Shown piece after piece: positions 1 through 5,630 of a DNA stretch of 12,150 nucleotides. Position 1 is the stretch's first letter. Every line of letters begins with the position of its first letter. The notes below the pieces were generated by a model. It saw nothing but the letters and a program-made list of their open reading frames with translations, ran no database searches and was not told where the DNA came from. The stretch lies in assembly GCA_038227045.1 (NCBI GenBank), contig JBBRQD010000148.1, positions 1 through 12,150 of the forward strand. Direction: 5' to 3'. The position numbers were made by a program, and so were the translations under genes. Origin of the DNA: JANXLS01 sp038227045. GTDB taxonomy: Bacteria; Planctomycetota; SZUA-567; H5-PLA8.

Positions 1-99
1 GCGGCAAAAGGCTGGAGGAAATTAAATAAATCGGAGTTGTTGGCAGACGTGATCAAGCTTGTTCGTTTCGTGGATGGCATCAAGGAAAACGCCGCATGA
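1..99 (+). CDS. C-terminal tail of an unidentified protein (5' end outside window)
   Basis: Frame 1 is open from the first base to a TGA at 97-99 and encodes 32 residues, starting AAKGWRKLNKSEL and ending VDGIKENAA. The residue mix (basic Trp-Arg-Lys stretch, then an amphipathic Leu/Val stretch) looks like a genuine protein C-terminus rather than random translation. It could be the tail of a transposase, but nothing visible proves that. Without the upstream sequence the function cannot be assigned. Confidence covers its being coding, not any function. Confidence 0.4.
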   Translation, partial: AAKGWRKLNKSELLADVIKLVRFVDGIKENAA

Positions 100-130
100 T
101 TTCAACATCGCCATCCACATCATTTGACAA

Positions 131-643
131 TTGCTCGTGGCAATGCCCTGTGCGCTTATGCTCGCACGAACAACTTTCGGAGCATTTTACGATCCGCAAG
201 AAGACTATTTTGTATCCGACTGCGTTGAACTGGATGGAAAAATAGAGACATGTAAGCCAGATTTCTGGTTGAATATTGATCCCCAAATTCGCCCCATTCC
301 GGGGGTAGAACCGCTATCCGAAAGTAGTTTTAAATCGGCAAAAAAGTCAATTGCCGCAGAACTCAAGTCCTTCGAATCCAAGTTAAAGCGTTTTCCACCA
401 GAGTACATGCACATGATAGTAAAGGGTGTCCCAGTCATTGACGTTACTGTGCTGTCGCATGCGACTATAACCAAGATTGCAACAAGCGCTCCCACTATTG
501 GCGATTTTGCAATGCTAGGCCGCTCGATACGAGCTATTGATCGTATTCGAGTAGATCTGCGAGAGCCTGGGCTGTCGGAAGTATTGAAACTACGGCAATT
601 GTGTATTCAAGTTCTACGGCTTCTTTGTTTTGAAAATTACTAA
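131..643 (+). CDS. hypothetical protein, unknown function, A+T-richer than neighbours
   Basis: This is an open frame of 170 codons if read from TTG at 131, or 166 from the ATG at 143; neither start has a clear ribosome binding site. The N-terminus (MLVAMPCALMLA...) is mildly hydrophobic and could be a weak signal peptide or an artefact of a missing upstream part. The middle is acidic and polar, followed by a Lys/Ser/Glu-rich probably helical stretch around residues 67-90 and a beta-rich IVKGVPVIDVTVLS segment. Codon use is plausible for a real gene, but third positions are visibly richer in A/T than in the genes from 693 onward, which suggests acquisition or relaxed constraint. It may be the 3' part of a gene whose 5' end was lost near the fragment at 1-99. 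It ends in TAA, converging with the amidase gene 49 bases away. I recognise no family. Confidence 0.45.
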   Translation: MLVAMPCALMLARTTFGAFYDPQEDYFVSDCVELDGKIETCKPDFWLNIDPQIRPIPGVEPLSESSFKSAKKSIAAELKSFESKLKRFPPEYMHMIVKGVPVIDVTVLSHATITKIATSAPTIGDFAMLGRSIRAIDRIRVDLREPGLSEVLKLRQLCIQVLRLLCFENY

Positions 644-692
644 ACATTTGATTTCAGAAGCCAGTTCATAAACAGCAAAAGTTACGATACGC

Positions 693-1823
693 TCATTTAA
701 TCAATTTCCGCGCCCCATCAATAACCCGGTCCCATTGCAGTGCCGGACCCGGATCGACTTTCTTGGTGTCCAGATGATAGTGCCCGAGCACACCCTGATA
801 TTTTTCCAGCGTCTCGTCGTCGAGCTTTTGCGGAATTAAGGCGCCCTGTTCATCGCGCGGATAAGCGCATTTTATCTTTGGAAAAACAGTGCAGAGCGTC
901 GCGGTCAGTTTGATCAGCGCGTCGTATTGCGGCTGGGTCAGATCGTACTGGTGCAGGCGGACGCCTTGAATCGTTCCCTCGATCAATTCGTTGCGAATCG
1001 GATGCCCGGCAAAATTCGGCGTGCGGATGCCGTGCGTTCCGCTGCCCGGAATCGTCAGCATGACATTGCCCTTCTCGTCTTTCGAATACCATGAATCAAG
1101 CTTGCCCTTCTCGCCATCGGGGTACGCGCCGATGTTGGCGATCTCGACACCCACTGAGCGCGAATTGGACGTCGTCGCGTGCCAGGCGCGTTCTTTCAAA
1201 TCGAGGGTTTGATAAATTGTGCCATCGACATCAAGCATGAAATGAACGCTCAGGCAGCGCATGTCATGCAGGACTTTGAAACACGCCTGGCTGCTCCCCG
1301 CCGCATCGTAATGCAGCACGAATTGATCGACGCAGCGCTGCAGCAGCGGCAAGTCCCACCCGCCGCCGCGCACGCGTTCGATTTCGTCAGGCGAAAGCAA
1401 ATCCTTGCGCAACCCGTACCGGTTCGGAGTCTTCAAATCCTTGTAAAGCGCATGCGCCTGATCCCAATCCGATTTCGCAAACGGCGCGAAATGGGATTCG
1501 ACGCGGTACGCATCGTAGCCGTCGGGGTCCATCCACAAGACGACGGGAGTGCCCGTGTGAAAGAATTGCCCGCACACAACGATTTCGTCGCCGCTGCGAA
1601 CGAGCGCTTGCCCAGACGAAACGGAGCTGAGCGGTGCGGCAGGAGTTTTATTATCGACTGCCAGCGCGAGCGTCAATTTTTCGGGTTCGTTTTTTGGAGC
1701 GGGTGTGGATTCAGATCGACGCGGGTAAGCATTTGAAATTGAAAGCATCGCGTAAAAAATAACAAGCAACGCGAATGGAACGGCAAGTTCGTAACTGAAA
1801 CGGCGAGAGGGTGGCGCGTTCAC
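693..1823 (-). CDS. N-acetylmuramoyl-L-alanine amidase-like protein (Amidase_2/PGRP fold), membrane-anchored or exported
   Basis: This 376-residue protein would cleave the amide bond between N-acetylmuramic acid and L-alanine in peptidoglycan or its fragments. Residues 12-32 form a hydrophobic segment (LAVPFALLVIFYAML), a membrane anchor or uncleaved signal, so the enzyme should face the periplasm. The Amidase_2 domain covers about residues 163-365. His171 in VLHYD, His348 in GVLGHYH and Asp357 in KKVDPGPALQW match the three zinc ligands of AmpD-type enzymes. Glu228 in VGVEIAN and Lys355 match the further active-site positions. The segment at about 80-160 before the domain is unassigned. The start is GTG at 1823-1821 with a weak ribosome binding site. 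That GTG overlaps the TGA that would end the extended hepT frame (GTGA, 1823-1820), which suggests translational coupling to the upstream toxin-antitoxin pair. The family call is firm; the physiological role (recycling, remodelling or attack) is open. Confidence 0.88.
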   Translation of the reverse strand: MNAPPSRRFSYELAVPFALLVIFYAMLSISNAYPRRSESTPAPKNEPEKLTLALAVDNKTPAAPLSSVSSGQALVRSGDEIVVCGQFFHTGTPVVLWMDPDGYDAYRVESHFAPFAKSDWDQAHALYKDLKTPNRYGLRKDLLSPDEIERVRGGGWDLPLLQRCVDQFVLHYDAAGSSQACFKVLHDMRCLSVHFMLDVDGTIYQTLDLKERAWHATTSNSRSVGVEIANIGAYPDGEKGKLDSWYSKDEKGNVMLTIPGSGTHGIRTPNFAGHPIRNELIEGTIQGVRLHQYDLTQPQYDALIKLTATLCTVFPKIKCAYPRDEQGALIPQKLDDETLEKYQGVLGHYHLDTKKVDPGPALQWDRVIDGARKLIK

Positions 1824-2164
1824 GTTGAGAACTCAGAGACCAGAATTGCAAGCGCACTTATTTTAATGGCTGGGGCATGTATTATCGCAGTATCCCAAAC
1901 GACCTTAGGCGAAACCGCAAAATAGGCATGAACCGCAAAATTTCGATAGGCTGCTACTTTTTTCTAGGCTATTTCGGGATGCCTGTCGCGCAGTTCATCG
2001 GTAACGCGCGACGCAGCCTCTCCAATAATTGTTAGTTTCATTTGCACCGCGCTGTGCAATAAATCGCTCGTAATAAAGGTATCACAATCACTGCCTCCGA
2101 TAAATCGGGCAATGGCGTCAGCGGCGTCAACCATGTCTTGAAGATACAGTTTATCGCCGCGCAT
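1820..2164 (-). pseudogene. hepT: HepT-like HEPN (DUF86) RNase toxin gene interrupted by an in-frame TAG
   Basis: The intact part (2164-1964) encodes 66 residues starting MRGDKLYLQDMVDAADAI and ending RDRHPEIA, then TAG at 1966-1964. HepT/DUF86 proteins are normally about 110-115 residues and usually continue with Trp after 'HPEI-x'. Reading through the TAG in the same frame gives KKVAAYRNFAVHAYFAVSPK and more, ending at TGA 1822-1820: 114 codons in total, the full family length. The extension holds the HEPN catalytic motif R-x4-H-x-Y as Arg74, His79 and Tyr81 (codons within 1945-1922). In characterised pairs this motif cleaves RNA, and its Tyr is AMPylated by MntA. TAG is one base from TGG, so a single Trp67 nonsense change explains the break. 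The start ATG lies inside the 3' end of mntA (14-base overlap), the usual arrangement. As it stands the product should lack RNase activity. A sequencing error or amber suppression are alternatives. Confidence 0.85.
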
Positions 2165-2495
2165 AAAGCACCCGGGATTCTGCGAGTACTTCTTTTTTAA
2201 TCGTTTCTTTCAGTCCATTTTTCGCAACCAAATCGACTTTTTTGCCGGTCAATTCTACTAATGCTTCACTCAAGTCGAAAAACTCATGAAACGTGGGGTG
2301 CGATTCCGGCTCGAATTGCACGAGAAAATCGAGATCGCTTTGTGACTGTATAAAGTCATCTCTAACTGCGGATCCGAATATGGATAGTTCCACAACTTGG
2401 AATTTTTTGCAAAGCGTCCCGAGCTCTTCAAGCGGGCAATTCAGCCGAGAGAGTATACGGGTATCGATGTCGAGTGCAGCGCAAGTTCCTTCCAT
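2151..2495 (-). CDS. mntA: MntA-like nucleotidyltransferase antitoxin
   Basis: This 114-residue minimal nucleotidyltransferase belongs to the MNT family that pairs with HEPN toxins. In the characterised Shewanella pair, MntA neutralises HepT by adding AMP residues to the Tyr of its RX4HXY motif. The nucleotidyltransferase core is visible as IFGSAVRDD (Gly41-Ser42), then SDLDFLV with Asp54 and Asp56 as metal-binding carboxylates, and a third acidic strand GKKVDLV with Asp88. There are 11 residues between GS and DLD; my recollection is that both 10 and 11 occur in this family. The C-terminal ETIKKEVLAESRVLYARR is also typical. The gene looks intact and full length. The ATG at 2495 has no evident ribosome binding site; a -10-like TAGAAT lies only 9 bases upstream, so the message may be leaderless. 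It overlaps the following hepT by 14 bases. Confidence 0.85.
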   Translation of the reverse strand: MEGTCAALDIDTRILSRLNCPLEELGTLCKKFQVVELSIFGSAVRDDFIQSQSDLDFLVQFEPESHPTFHEFFDLSEALVELTGKKVDLVAKNGLKETIKKEVLAESRVLYARR

Positions 2496-2504
2496 ACGAT
2501 CGAT

Positions 2505-2532
2505 ATTCTAAAATCAAATCGCGCAAATGCAA
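2505..2532 (-). promoter_or_regulatory. candidate promoter for mntA, near-leaderless
   Basis: On the minus strand TTGCAT (2532-2527) is separated by 16 bases from TAGAAT (2510-2505). The -10 box matches the consensus at five of six positions and the -35 only at three. Transcription would begin within a few bases of the mntA ATG at 2495, which fits the lack of a ribosome binding site there. This is a prediction from pattern only. Confidence 0.35.
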
Positions 2533-2562
2533 TCTGGAAGAAGCGAAAACTCTCTTTCCGTT

Positions 2563-2586
2563 CTTTGCGCCTTTGCGTCTTTGCGA
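2563..2586. repeat. three tandem copies of an 8-base unit CTTTGCGN
   Basis: The plus strand reads CTTTGCGC, CTTTGCGT, CTTTGCGA in direct succession, flanked by CTCTC (2550-2554) and GAGAG (2585-2589), which could close a stem. It fills the gap between the murA stop and the mntA promoter. Strings of this 'CTTTGCG' type occur as dispersed intergenic repeats in several bacterial phyla, to my recollection; here only one copy is in view. It could act in the 3' untranslated region of murA, but there is no U-run of terminator type. Confidence 0.6.
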
Positions 2587-2597
2587 GAGATCCCCGT

Positions 2598-3896
2598 TTA
2601 AACCGCCGGGGGCTTCTCCGCGCATTCGTCCGGCGCGCGGCGGATGTCCGCTCCGAGGCTCAGTAATTTCGCTTCGAAATTTTCGTAGCCGCGGTCGATG
2701 TGATAGATGCGCCGCACTTCCGTTTCGCCCTCGGCCGCGAGGCCCGCCATCACCAGCGCCGCGCCCGCGCGCAGGTCACTGGCCATCACCGGCGCGCCCT
2801 GCAATTTCTCGACGCCGATCGTCACGCAGGTCGTGTTCACGCGCACAATATGCGCGCCCATGCGCTTGAGCTCCGCGACATGATTCAAGCGGTCGGGGTA
2901 GATGCCGTCGTGGAAGACGCTCGCGCCATTGCCCAGGCACATCAGCGCCATCATCTGCGCCTGCAAGTCGGTCGGAAAGCCAGGGTACGGGAGCGTGGCG
3001 ATCTCGACTTCCTTCGGCCTGCCCCGTGGAGTGACTGCGGCGACTTTGCAATTGCGCGTATAGCCCAACCCCGCTTCGCGGAATTTGTCGAAGACGGCTT
3101 CGAGATGCGTCGGATCGATGTTCTTCACGATCACTTCACCGCCGGTGATCGCGCCGGCCATCAGCAGCGTGGCCGCTTCGATGCGGTCGGGGATGACGTC
3201 GTAGGCGCAGCCTTCGAGCGTGCGCACGCCTTTGATGTGGATGCGGTGGCTGCCCGCGCCTTCAATGCTCGCGCCCATCGCGTTCAGGAAATTGGCGAGA
3301 TCGACGACCTCCGGCTCGCACGCGGCGTGTTCGATAACAGTCTGGCCTTCGGCGAGGCACGCGGCCATCATCACGTTGCCGGTGCCGAGCACCGACGAAC
3401 CGGAGGGGCCGCCCAGATAAATATTTGCGCCGCGCAATTTTTTCGCCTGCGCGATCACGTAACCGTGTTCAATTTCAATCTCCGCGCCGAGCGCGCGCAG
3501 GCCCTTCAAATGCAAATCGACCGGCCGGTCGCCGAATGCGCAGCCGCCGGGGAGCGAAACTTTCGCGTAACCGCGCCGCGCCAGCAACGGCCCGAGCACG
3601 CAGAAACTCGCGCGCATCATGCTGACCAGTTCGTAGGGCGCGAACGACAACTCCGGATTGACCACGCGCGTGTTGACGCGCCCGAGCGCGTCGCGTTCAA
3701 TGGAGACGCCGAGCGTCTGCATAATTTTGGCGAGCACGTCGACGTCGGCCAGCCGCGGCACGTCGCCGAGGGAACACGGCCCGTCCGCGAGAATCGTCGC
3801 CGCAATGATCGGCAGCGCCGAATTCTTGGAACCGCTCGCGCGGACTTCGCCCTTGAGCGGCTTTCCGCCCTGAATGATGAATTTTTCCAGACCCAT
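2598..3896 (-). CDS. murA: UDP-N-acetylglucosamine 1-carboxyvinyltransferase (MurA)
   Basis: MurA transfers enolpyruvate from PEP to UDP-GlcNAc in the cytoplasm, the first committed step of peptidoglycan synthesis. The 432-residue product is of normal family length. Visible hallmarks are SGSKNSALPI with Lys24-Asn25 (Lys22/Asn23 in E. coli), the catalytic loop LPGGCAFGDRPVDLH with Cys119 (E. coli Cys115) and Arg124, and the late motifs YPGFPTDLQAQ and DLRAGAALV. The Cys in the loop implies the usual fosfomycin-sensitive active site. I chose ATG at 3896 because GGGGAGGGGA lies just upstream (GGAGG with a 6-base spacer) and MGLEKFIIQGG matches MurA N-termini. A longer in-frame start at 4049 would add 51 residues that do not look like MurA. 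It is the last gene of the co-directional cluster below the ABC exporter, but a 194-base gap with hairpins before it suggests its own expression signals. Confidence 0.97.
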   Translation of the reverse strand: MGLEKFIIQGGKPLKGEVRASGSKNSALPIIAATILADGPCSLGDVPRLADVDVLAKIMQTLGVSIERDALGRVNTRVVNPELSFAPYELVSMMRASFCVLGPLLARRGYAKVSLPGGCAFGDRPVDLHLKGLRALGAEIEIEHGYVIAQAKKLRGANIYLGGPSGSSVLGTGNVMMAACLAEGQTVIEHAACEPEVVDLANFLNAMGASIEGAGSHRIHIKGVRTLEGCAYDVIPDRIEAATLLMAGAITGGEVIVKNIDPTHLEAVFDKFREAGLGYTRNCKVAAVTPRGRPKEVEIATLPYPGFPTDLQAQMMALMCLGNGASVFHDGIYPDRLNHVAELKRMGAHIVRVNTTCVTIGVEKLQGAPVMASDLRAGAALVMAGLAAEGETEVRRIYHIDRGYENFEAKLLSLGADIRRAPDECAEKPPAV

Positions 3897-3899
3897 GAC

Positions 3900-3909
3900 T
3901 CCCCTCCCC
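3900..3909 (-). promoter_or_regulatory. strong ribosome binding site fixing the murA start
   Basis: The minus strand reads GGGGAGGGGA. The GGAGG core at 3907-3903 is six bases from the ATG at 3896-3894. It is the clearest Shine-Dalgarno sequence in the window and decides between the 3896 start and the longer 4049 frame. Confidence 0.8.
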
Positions 3910-4001
3910 ATGATCGACGCGTGTATCGATGTATCGGCAGATAAAGAGGGTGAGTTGAATAAAGAATGTGGTGAAAGTGGGATGGACGACCCGCCCATCA
4001 A

Positions 4002-4023
4002 CAAACGAAGTACCCTTCGTTTG
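4002..4023 (-). promoter_or_regulatory. 9-bp hairpin with 4-base loop in the murA upstream gap
   Basis: CAAACGAAG (4002-4010) and CTTCGTTTG (4015-4023) pair perfectly around TACC. On the minus strand it lies between the gamma-carbonic-anhydrase-like gene and murA. No proper U-run follows it, so a terminator role is uncertain; an attenuator, an RNA processing site or a protein-binding palindrome are alternatives. I found no convincing murA promoter in the gap 3897-4090. Confidence 0.5.
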
Positions 4024-4071
4024 AACGAACGTATATAGCGCGTTCGCATAACGAAGAATTATCACTCGTTA

Positions 4072-4090
4072 GACGGACAGGCAGTCCGTC
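4072..4090 (-). promoter_or_regulatory. 7-bp hairpin directly after the stop of the gamma-carbonic-anhydrase-like gene
   Basis: GACGGAC (4072-4078) and GTCCGTC (4084-4090) pair around AGGCA. The stem begins one base beyond the TAG stop at 4093-4091. It could be a weak terminator or a 3'-end stabilising stem; there is no long U-run. Confidence 0.4.
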
Positions 4091-4651
4091 CTACTTTTTA
4101 TACCGCGCGCGATAAACCGCGCCGTTGTTGACATAATGCTTGTACGTCGCCGCAAGCCGTTCGCGCTGTGGCGGCGTCAGTTCCTTGACCTGCTTCGCGG
4201 GGCACCCCGTCCACAGCGTGTGCGGCGGAACAATCGTGCCTTCGAGCACCACGGCACCGGCGGCGATCAGCGCACCTTCGCCGATTTCACAACGGCTCAG
4301 GACCGTCGCGGCGATGCCGATCAGCGCACCGTCCTTTACCACCGATCCGTGAACAATCGCATTGTGTCCGAGCGTCACGCGCTTGCCCAACACGCACGGA
4401 TAGCCGACATCGACATGCAGAATGCTGCCGTCCTGAACGTTCGTTTCGTCGCCCACTTCGATGTATTCGCTGTCGCCGCGCAGCACGCAGTTGAACCAGA
4501 CGCTGGCGCGCGCGCCGATGGTGACGCGCCCGTTGACGGTCGCGTTGGGCGCGATCCAGGCGCTCGGATCGATCGCCGGCTCCGAGTAGATCGCGTCGAT
4601 ATCAACATGGGCTTCGGGATAAGGCAGATCGATGTGCGGAGGGGTTTCCAT
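4091..4651 (-). CDS. gamma-carbonic-anhydrase-like hexapeptide-repeat protein
   Basis: This 186-residue left-handed beta-helix protein shows imperfect hexapeptide repeats from about residue 26 to 145 (WIAPNA TVNGRV TIGARA SVWFNC...). The gamma-carbonic anhydrase signature is present: VLRGD (Arg58, Asp60), NVQDGSILHVD with Gln73 and His79, and VTLGHNAIVHG with His96 and His101. These three histidines correspond to the metal ligands of Cam/CamH-type enzymes. The likely reaction is CO2 hydration, though many relatives (YrdA/PaaY-like) have little or no activity or act on thioesters, so the exact substrate is not settled. The C-terminal part (TPPQRERLAATYKHYV) is the usual helix that packs along the trimer. 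The ATG at 4651 lies six bases after the permease stop, so it is probably translated from the same message. A functional link to the exporter is not evident. Confidence 0.9.
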   Translation of the reverse strand: METPPHIDLPYPEAHVDIDAIYSEPAIDPSAWIAPNATVNGRVTIGARASVWFNCVLRGDSEYIEVGDETNVQDGSILHVDVGYPCVLGKRVTLGHNAIVHGSVVKDGALIGIAATVLSRCEIGEGALIAAGAVVLEGTIVPPHTLWTGCPAKQVKELTPPQRERLAATYKHYVNNGAVYRARYKK

Positions 4652-4657
4652 GGCGTT

Positions 4658-5461
4658 CTAAAAATTCCTTCGCGAAAAAATCAGATGCGCCGCAAGCAGC
4701 ACGGCAGCCGCATAACTCAGTCCGTACAGCGTCACGGGAAGCATCTCGTTCATGCGAATCCATTCGCCGGGGTCCGCGTGAACGGCGTCCTGGCGGATGT
4801 TGAAATTGTGCAGATTGGGCAGCACCAGATAAACTTTGTACAGCAGCCCGCCGATGTATCGCGCGCGCTCTTTCGCCGCGGCGCCATCCACCGATCCCTG
4901 CAAAACTGTCGCCAGATCGACGATCCATTTGGTCAATTGCCCGAAGAAAAAAATAATGGTCGTAAAGATCGCGGACAGAATCGGCGTGCTCGCCGAACTG
5001 AAGAATATCGCCACTGCCGTCACCAGCAGCATTTCGATGAACGTCAGAAACAGCGCTTCAAACAGCGCTATTGTCACTGGCGCGCCAGAAAGCCACATGT
5101 ACGTGAGAAATGCAATACTGAGAAACACCATGTTGACTAGCGTCGTCAGCGCCAGGCCAAAGTATTTGCCCAATAAAAATTGCCAGCGTTCCGCCGGTTT
5201 CGACAAAATGGTGTAAATCGTTCGCTTGTCGATTTCTTTGTAGATCAATCCCGTGCCGACGAAGATCGAAACCATGCCGGAGAACATCCAGATCGCCGTC
5301 AGGCCGAGGTCGGCCATGATCTTATAATCCTGCCCGAAACTGACATAGCCAATGGCCTTCGAGCCTAAAATCAGCAGCACGCCAAACGCCACAAGCACAT
5401 ACAGAATCTTATCGCGAACCGCCTCGCGAAATGTATTGAGCGCGATAACGAAAGTAATCAT
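4658..5461 (-). CDS. ABC-2 type transporter permease
   Basis: This 267-residue integral membrane protein has about six hydrophobic spans, roughly residues 18-40, 52-74, 101-124, 128-153, 158-178 and 242-263. After the second span comes the cytosolic segment YKEIDKRTIYTILSKP then RWQFLLGKYFG, which is characteristic of ABC-2 permeases where the ATPase docks. A larger polar loop (about 187-240) lies before the last span. It should form the membrane channel partner of the ATPase encoded upstream at 5614-6600. The transported substrate cannot be told from sequence. The ATG at 5461 is preceded by GAAGGA at an 11-base spacing. The gap to the ATPase gene is filled by an inverted repeat. It is followed after six bases by the gamma-carbonic-anhydrase-like gene. 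Confidence 0.88.
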   Translation of the reverse strand: MITFVIALNTFREAVRDKILYVLVAFGVLLILGSKAIGYVSFGQDYKIMADLGLTAIWMFSGMVSIFVGTGLIYKEIDKRTIYTILSKPAERWQFLLGKYFGLALTTLVNMVFLSIAFLTYMWLSGAPVTIALFEALFLTFIEMLLVTAVAIFFSSASTPILSAIFTTIIFFFGQLTKWIVDLATVLQGSVDGAAAKERARYIGGLLYKVYLVLPNLHNFNIRQDAVHADPGEWIRMNEMLPVTLYGLSYAAAVLLAAHLIFSRRNF

Positions 5462-5492
5462 AAGTTCGAAATCCTTCGGATCTTTAAGTGGA

Positions 5493-5630
5493 TAGTGAGC
5501 GGCTTCGCCGCTAAGGGGTTAGGGGTCAGGGAGGAAAACGCAAAGCCTCTTCGATCGGACCGAATTAAAATTTTTTGCCGTCCTCCCCTAATCCCTAAGC
5601 GGCGCAGCCGCCACTAATCACTAACCCCTT
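5493..5630. repeat. imperfect inverted repeat between ATPase and permease genes, overlapping the ATPase 3' end
   Basis: The left arm (about 5493-5534) and the right arm (about 5581-5630, on the other strand) share an order of blocks: TAGTG, a GCGGC-loop-GCCGC hairpin (5499-5511 and 5599-5611), a TTAGGG-type G-rich tract and GGAGGA. The arms are about 40-50 bases each with small indels and enclose an A+T-rich centre of about 46 bases. The blocks look like a dispersed repeat present here in two inverted copies. The right arm runs into the ATPase gene and supplies its final codons (GVSD) and TAG stop. In the mRNA the arms could pair into a large intercistronic stem. Confidence 0.75.

Noticed and set aside
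185..198. Residues 185-198 of the protein encoded at 7648-8502 as a dockerin or EF-hand (coordinates here are residues)
   Set aside because: Only one loose DPNVNGNTTGDGKI stretch is present, without the spacing or the duplication expected.
205..495. Minus-strand open frame opposite the 131-643 ORF
   Set aside because: The plus-strand reading is longer and has the more protein-like composition, although neither is proven.
2700..3944. Long plus-strand open frame (414 codons) opposite murA
   Set aside because: It is the complement of murA, rich in Arg/His/Ala as expected from antisense reading of G+C-rich codons; murA itself is unambiguous.
3897..4049. N-terminal extension of MurA by 51 residues
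   Set aside because: The extension has no MurA character and the strong GGAGG site fixes the start at 3896.
4136..5140. Plus-strand open frame (334 codons) opposite the gamma-carbonic-anhydrase-like and permease genes
   Set aside because: It spans two well-recognised minus-strand genes and has a low-complexity Arg/His/Gln composition.
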